This document shows, in pieces, positions 5,516 to 9,586 of a stretch of DNA of 9,586 nt; within the stretch, counting starts at the first letter, position 1, and each line of letters opens with the position of its first letter. This stretch comes from Ruminococcaceae bacterium UBA7030. GTDB lineage: Bacteria > Bacillota > Clostridia > Oscillospirales > Acutalibacteraceae. A program made the position numbers and the translations under genes. The stretch is taken from assembly GCA_002494125.1 (NCBI GenBank), contig DLBD01000035.1, positions 1 through 9,586 on the forward strand. The letters run 5' to 3'. Under the pieces are notes generated by a model. That model made no database searches, had not been told where the DNA came from, and was given only the letters and a program-made list of their open reading frames with translations.

Positions 5516-8500
5516 TTAATGTCCTGTATTCTCCACTGTTCTGTTTGCAATCTTATACTTTTTACATTCAACTCTTTTTCCGTTTTTACCATTGTTGTTA
5601 TGCGATATAAAATTATCCTTGTCGCCGAGCATCCACACACATTTACACCAATGGTACCTGAGTTTTTCTTTTGCGCTCATCTTAAAGTCAAAAGTTCGTT
5701 TTTCAACCTCGTCATAAACAGGTGTTACAAGATGTCCTGCACTATCCTTAACAAAGCTTGCAGATATTATTACAACATTACTGTCAATGGGAAGCATTAC
5801 GTTTTTTGCGTTGCTTATGTCAAGGTCGGTGATATAAAAATACATACCCTTTGCGTATTCATCTTTTCCGTTTTTGTGACAATGAGTTGCTTCATATCCA
5901 AGCTTGCCTTTTTTTATAAAAGCGGTTTCGCCGAAATCATACAAATCCCATCCTGCATAGCGCTCAAAACAGGAATTTACAGTTTTTGTAACGCTTTCAT
6001 CATCAACGGAAAAATGCACCTGTCTGTCGCCGTTAAGGCAAGCGCAAAGAAGCGATAGTCTGTTAAAGCCTTCGGGAACCTTTATGCTTTGTCCGTTTGT
6101 TACGAGAGCATTTGCTCTCGACTTGTTAAAAATAAATGTTACGCCGTTTGATGTAATCGACATCGGCATAATCTCAAACGGTATGCTGTATTCAAAATCA
6201 GAGTTTTCACCCTGTTTTGAAACTATGTTTTTATCGTACGGAAGATTTGCCGGAGCGCTGAAATTTGAAACACCGGTTTTTTCAGGTTTTTTAAGTTTCA
6301 AAGCAAAGCTTTTAATCTCATACGGTTCAAAAGATGTAGTAAGAAAACCGTTCAAAACAGATGCAGGCGCTTTATATTCTTCGCTTGCAAAAATTTCTCT
6401 TGCGCTTTCTATTCCCTCTCCAAGAGTAATTTTATAGTCTTCTATATGTTTATTTGTACCTTCGTTAAGCCTTACGATAATCTCGTCAGAATCCTCCGCT
6501 TTTTTTATCGCTCTTATTATAACATCGTTTGTTGAAACCGAGCAGAAGGAATATTCGTCTGAAAGTAATCCGTTATGCTTTTTGCAGACATATGCACTCA
6601 TCGGAGTAACTAACTTTCTTGCTTCAAGCTGAGTTTGAGCCCCTGCCTCTCCACTGTGGCTTAAAATAGCGTATGAGTATCTGTTAAGTCCTAAATCCAT
6701 CATTGACTGCATTGAGTCAATTCTGTAGTTTCTCTTCGGTGTATGAAGGACGGTAAGGCGTAAGGTATTATTGTTAAACTTGTCCCAGCCGTATTTACAT
6801 TCGCTTATTACCGACACTCCGAAATCATTTTTTTCATCTGTGATATCAGCCCATTTTTGTGCAGGCACTTCAAAAAGCTTTTCGCTCATATTACCTCTTT
6901 TAATCGCACCGAGGCCGAGATCAAAAAGTGCATTTTCATTGCTTACTGTAAAGGAAAATATATTCTTCGCCATTGTGCGAAGAGAACGCCATTCTATCTC
7001 ATTATAAACCTCTACAATATCGCCGGATTTAGTAAGAGATACTATGCTTGTAAACTTGCTTTTACCGTCTGTCTGAACAACCTTTAATGATGCGCGAACA
7101 GGTCCCTGCTCCAAAACAGTAAGACTTTCAAGCTTTGGCGTTCTGTCGGCGTTTTTATTTGCCTCGTCAAAATTCATCTCCCACGCAGGCCAGTCCTTAG
7201 AACCTGTGTAATTAAAAAGGCCGAGAGTTATAGGCTCCTTAAGGAGCTCTCTTTCACCATTTAATTTATCGGTAATTGAAGAGATATCGCCCCTCTTGTT
7301 TAACTCGACAATATACTTTTCATTTTCTATTATGTTATCTGAATTCACCGAAACATCGCTTTGAAGGCTGCACGGTCTGTCACTCGGGCGAAAGTCATAA
7401 ACTCTTGTACCAATTCCCTTCACATCGGCACAAAACAGTATTTCAACTCCGCTTTCAGTCGGAGCACACTGGCTTAAAACCTCGTGGCCATTAGAGTCAA
7501 AAACTCTGAAAAACGGCTTTGAAGGATTGTCAAGCCTTACAGTTACTGCGCCCGTGCGTTTTGATTCGACAGGGTTGAAAACCATAACAGGAACGCCTTC
7601 GCAAAAGTCTGTTTTCATAATTGATGAAAGGGCACAGGCAGATGCTTCAAGCTCATTTGCAAACTGATTCATTGACATTGCGTAATCGTTCCACGAACGG
7701 CGGTAGACTCTTTGACACGAGGTACCAGGAATATCGTCGTGAAACTGATGAGCAATAAACCTTTTCCACGAGCGGTTAAGGCTTTCTTTATTATATCTTA
7801 AAGTGCCGAAATAATCAGATATTACGCCCGCTCTTTCGGCAAGGTCGGCAAGCTCCTCGCATCTTCTGTTCCACCTTTTTCCTATGGCGCGTGAGGTATA
7901 TCCGCCAACAGCGTGATTTTTCATGACAAGCTCATTGTTCCAAACGGGAAGTTTTTCTTTTATATCGTTAGGGAGCTTATCAAGGTCACGATAAATCTCA
8001 TCTGCACACGCAGATATGACCTCAATATCACTTTCCCCGTTTTTCTTTATTTCTTCCTCGACAAACTTCACCGTCTGCTCTTTCGGAGCACCTCCACGGT
8101 CTCCGATACCGTGGAAAAGATATGTCATATCAAGGTCATATTTTTCATTCTCTTTAAGCTTGTCAAGGACAAAGTCCCAGCTGCGAAGTTTTGTAAGAGT
8201 AAAATAATAATCGTGAGGATTAATTGATGCATAAATGCTTTTTCCGTCAACGCCCTGCCACCTTCCGATGTCAAACGGCACTCCGTATGCACTTCCCCAT
8301 GCAAGCTTCTGTGTGGTAAAGCCCATAAGATTTGCGTGAGCTGCAACGCTCGGAAGAGCCCATCCAAAGCCGAAGCAGTCGGGAAGGTATATATCAACAG
8401 ATCTTTTCTGAAACATTTTATCAAAATACGAGTTGCCGAAAAGTATATTTCTGAAAAGTGCCTCGGGTGAAGGAACATTAACATCACCGTTTTCAAACGC

Positions 8501-8758
8501 CGAGCCGCATACGTTCCATCTTCCCTGCTTTACATAGTCCTGAAGCTTTTCAAAAAGCTTAGGATAGTATTCCTGCATAAGCTCATAACGGTATGAGCCC
8601 TCAAAGGAAAAAGTATAACTCGGATACTTTTCAAAAAGAGCGAAGTTTTCAACAAGGGTGTTATAGATGTATTTGCTTACGGTTTCTTCAAAATCCCAGC
8701 TCCATACCGTATCAAGATGGGAGGTTGCAACTGTATAAACCTTCTTTTTTTCTGACAT
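5516..8758 (-). CDS. Alpha-mannosidase-like protein, glycoside hydrolase family 38, with C-terminal extension
   Basis: This 1080-residue protein is a zinc-dependent retaining GH38 enzyme, a family that mainly hydrolyses alpha-mannosides. SHLDTVWSWDFEET (13-26) provides Zn ligands His14 and Asp16. YLPDCFGFGWALPS (124-137) contains the expected nucleophile Asp127, also a Zn ligand. FHGIGDRGGAP (215-225) matches the GxGDxGxGP loop, and AHQFHDDIPGTS (336-347) holds the fourth ligand, His340, followed by Asp341. A helical domain (about 280-375) and large C-terminal beta-sandwiches (about 385-820) follow. Residues about 845-1045 form an additional beta-rich module (GVTFIFNKS, VMLPIDSNVVIISASFV) seen in some long bacterial GH38 proteins as I recall. 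No signal peptide, so cytoplasmic. The ATG at 8758 has GAGGA (8769-8765) 6 bases upstream. The substrate linkage (alpha-1,2/1,3/1,6) cannot be read from sequence. It is the first gene of a pair with the GH29 fucosidase. Confidence 0.9.
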   Translation of the reverse strand: MSEKKKVYTVATSHLDTVWSWDFEETVSKYIYNTLVENFALFEKYPSYTFSFEGSYRYELMQEYYPKLFEKLQDYVKQGRWNVCGSAFENGDVNVPSPEALFRNILFGNSYFDKMFQKRSVDIYLPDCFGFGWALPSVAAHANLMGFTTQKLAWGSAYGVPFDIGRWQGVDGKSIYASINPHDYYFTLTKLRSWDFVLDKLKENEKYDLDMTYLFHGIGDRGGAPKEQTVKFVEEEIKKNGESDIEVISACADEIYRDLDKLPNDIKEKLPVWNNELVMKNHAVGGYTSRAIGKRWNRRCEELADLAERAGVISDYFGTLRYNKESLNRSWKRFIAHQFHDDIPGTSCQRVYRRSWNDYAMSMNQFANELEASACALSSIMKTDFCEGVPVMVFNPVESKRTGAVTVRLDNPSKPFFRVFDSNGHEVLSQCAPTESGVEILFCADVKGIGTRVYDFRPSDRPCSLQSDVSVNSDNIIENEKYIVELNKRGDISSITDKLNGERELLKEPITLGLFNYTGSKDWPAWEMNFDEANKNADRTPKLESLTVLEQGPVRASLKVVQTDGKSKFTSIVSLTKSGDIVEVYNEIEWRSLRTMAKNIFSFTVSNENALFDLGLGAIKRGNMSEKLFEVPAQKWADITDEKNDFGVSVISECKYGWDKFNNNTLRLTVLHTPKRNYRIDSMQSMMDLGLNRYSYAILSHSGEAGAQTQLEARKLVTPMSAYVCKKHNGLLSDEYSFCSVSTNDVIIRAIKKAEDSDEIIVRLNEGTNKHIEDYKITLGEGIESAREIFASEEYKAPASVLNGFLTTSFEPYEIKSFALKLKKPEKTGVSNFSAPANLPYDKNIVSKQGENSDFEYSIPFEIMPMSITSNGVTFIFNKSRANALVTNGQSIKVPEGFNRLSLLCACLNGDRQVHFSVDDESVTKTVNSCFERYAGWDLYDFGETAFIKKGKLGYEATHCHKNGKDEYAKGMYFYITDLDISNAKNVMLPIDSNVVIISASFVKDSAGHLVTPVYDEVEKRTFDFKMSAKEKLRYHWCKCVWMLGDKDNFISHNNNGKNGKRVECKKYKIANRTVENTGH

Positions 8759-8781
8759 AACAAATCCTCACTAAAAGCATC

Positions 8782-8800
8782 GGGCGGATATAATCCGCCC
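8782..8800. terminator. GC-rich hairpin between leuS and the GH38 gene
   Basis: GGGCGGAT (8782-8789) and ATCCGCCC (8793-8800) form a perfect 8-bp stem with a 3-base loop, 9 bases after the leuS stop codon. On the leuS (minus) strand the stem is followed by GATGC and then only four T, an imperfect terminator. On the plus strand it is followed by TTTGTTATTTT, a better U-tract, although no plus-strand gene ends here. It may end leuS transcription weakly, leaving read-through into the glycosidase genes. I found no convincing separate promoter in the 51-base gap. Confidence 0.6.
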
Positions 8801-8809
8801 TTTGTTATT

Positions 8810-9586
8810 TTATATAGCTACGATATTTACAAGCTTACCCGGAACATAGATTTCCTTTTTAATTGTTTTGCCCTTGATAAGCTCCTTAATCTTTTCATCT
8901 TCCTTTGCAAGCGCTATTGCTTCGTCAGCAGAAATGTCAACCGCAACAACAATCCTTGAACGGATTTTTCCTGTTACCTGAATAACGATTTCAACAGAGT
9001 TTTCTTTGGTCTTTTCCTCGTCAAATTCAGGCCACTTTGCCTCGTTAACCATACCGCCGAAATTCATAATCTCCCACATTTCCTCGGTAATATGAGGTGC
9101 AAACGGATTGAGAAGAATTGTGAGAGTTTTAAGTTCTTCTCTGTTAACGCCGTTTTGATGCATTTCGTTAACAAGGGTCATCATAGCGGCTATTGCAGTG
9201 TTACACTTGAGATTATCAATATCCTCAGTAACTTTTTTGATTGTCTTATGCATTAATGCTTCAAGTTTCGGAGAGTAAGCATCGCCGTCAACAACCTTTT
9301 CCTGCAGGTTCCAAAATCTTTCAAGGAAACGCTTACAGCCCTTAATTGAATCACTGTTCCAAGGCGCAGCCTTTTCAAAGTCACCGATGAACATTTCGTA
9401 AAGACGCATTGTATCAGCACCGTAAGTGTCAACAATCTCGTCGGGATTTACAACGTTACCCCTTGACTTTGACATCTTTTCGCCGTTTTCTCCGAGAATC
9501 ATACCGTGTGACGTACGCTTTGCATATGGCTCTTTAGTCGGTACAACACCGATATCATAAAGGAACTTGTGCCAGAAGCGGGAATA
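8810..9586 (-). CDS. leuS: Leucyl-tRNA synthetase, C-terminal fragment
   Basis: The reading frame is open from the right edge of the window (its first visible codon is complete) to the TAA at 8812-8810. It encodes the last 258 residues of LeuRS, the class I synthetase that charges tRNA-Leu. The fragment begins YSRFWHKFLYDIGVV and EPYAKRTSHGMILGENG, directly followed by the KMSKS ATP-binding loop (visible residues 37-41) and the RGNVVNPDEIVDTYGADTMR segment. The helical anticodon-binding domain follows, including LLNPFAPHITEEMWE (visible residues about 156-170). The small C-terminal domain ends with TGKIRSRI and PGKLVNIVAI, a normal LeuRS ending, so the 3' end is intact. An internal ATG at 9502 is not the start: homology continues upstream without a break to the window edge. 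About two thirds of the gene, including the catalytic HIGH motif and editing domain, lies outside. Confidence 0.96.
   Translation of the reverse strand, partial: YSRFWHKFLYDIGVVPTKEPYAKRTSHGMILGENGEKMSKSRGNVVNPDEIVDTYGADTMRLYEMFIGDFEKAAPWNSDSIKGCKRFLERFWNLQEKVVDGDAYSPKLEALMHKTIKKVTEDIDNLKCNTAIAAMMTLVNEMHQNGVNREELKTLTILLNPFAPHITEEMWEIMNFGGMVNEAKWPEFDEEKTKENSVEIVIQVTGKIRSRIVVAVDISADEAIALAKEDEKIKELIKGKTIKKEIYVPGKLVNIVAI

Noticed and set aside
5519..6058. 179-codon plus-strand open frame antisense to the GH38 gene
   Set aside because: It lies entirely within a well-supported gene on the other strand, its translation is rich in Cys, Phe and Ile without any recognisable motif, and no Shine-Dalgarno site or promoter supports it.
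8125..8496. 123-codon minus-strand open frame within the GH38 gene in another frame
   Set aside because: It overlaps the conserved catalytic region of the GH38 frame, and its translation shows no domain-like pattern.
8759..8830. A promoter for the GH38-GH29 pair in the leuS-GH38 gap
   Set aside because: TATAAA- and TATATC-like hexamers are present, but none has a -35-like hexamer at 16-18 bases, so I could not support a call.
1..9586. CRISPR array, tRNA or rRNA genes, insertion sequences, defence genes
   Set aside because: No regularly spaced repeats, no cloverleaf or rRNA segments, and no transposase or integrase motifs were seen; nearly all the sequence is accounted for by the listed genes.

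Overview
The window looks like part of a chromosome from a low- to moderate-GC Firmicute, most likely a gut Clostridia (Ruminococcaceae/Oscillospiraceae-like). Four things suggest this: purine-rich Shine-Dalgarno sites, clean sigma-A-type promoters with 17-bp spacers, a MurT/GatD pair (typical of Gram-positive bacteria that amidate lipid II), and intracellular glycosidases lacking signal peptides. The species assignment is inference. I see no mobile element, CRISPR array, tRNA or rRNA.

Left part (1-2402, all minus strand): murT and gatD overlap by one base and are driven by a good promoter just upstream of murT. Their products form the enzyme that amidates D-glutamate in lipid II. Downstream, on the same strand, is the start of rpsB (ribosomal protein S2). 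It has its own extended -10 promoter and a roughly 118-nt structured leader that can fold into a pseudoknot next to the Shine-Dalgarno site, a strong candidate for autogenous control.

Middle (2433-4139, plus strand): a promoter lying back-to-back with that of murT drives an inositol-monophosphatase-family gene. This gene overlaps by 20 bases a TIGR01212-family (YhcC/YtqA) radical SAM gene, a likely tRNA-modification enzyme. A hairpin terminator that appears to work in both directions closes this operon and the convergent one.

Right part (4140-9586, minus strand): the window edge cuts leuS (leucyl-tRNA synthetase), whose last 258 codons are present. A short GC-rich hairpin follows. Then comes a two-gene cytoplasmic glycosidase unit: a GH38 alpha-mannosidase with an extra C-terminal beta domain, and a GH29 alpha-L-fucosidase starting two bases after it. 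Together they could trim mannose and fucose from imported (for example host N-glycan-derived) oligosaccharides, but no transporter or regulator is visible here.

Most of the window is conserved housekeeping. The points most worth a second look are the rpsB leader pseudoknot, the nearly leaderless start of the phosphatase gene, and the isolated intracellular mannosidase-fucosidase pair. I did not find an obviously undescribed multi-gene system.
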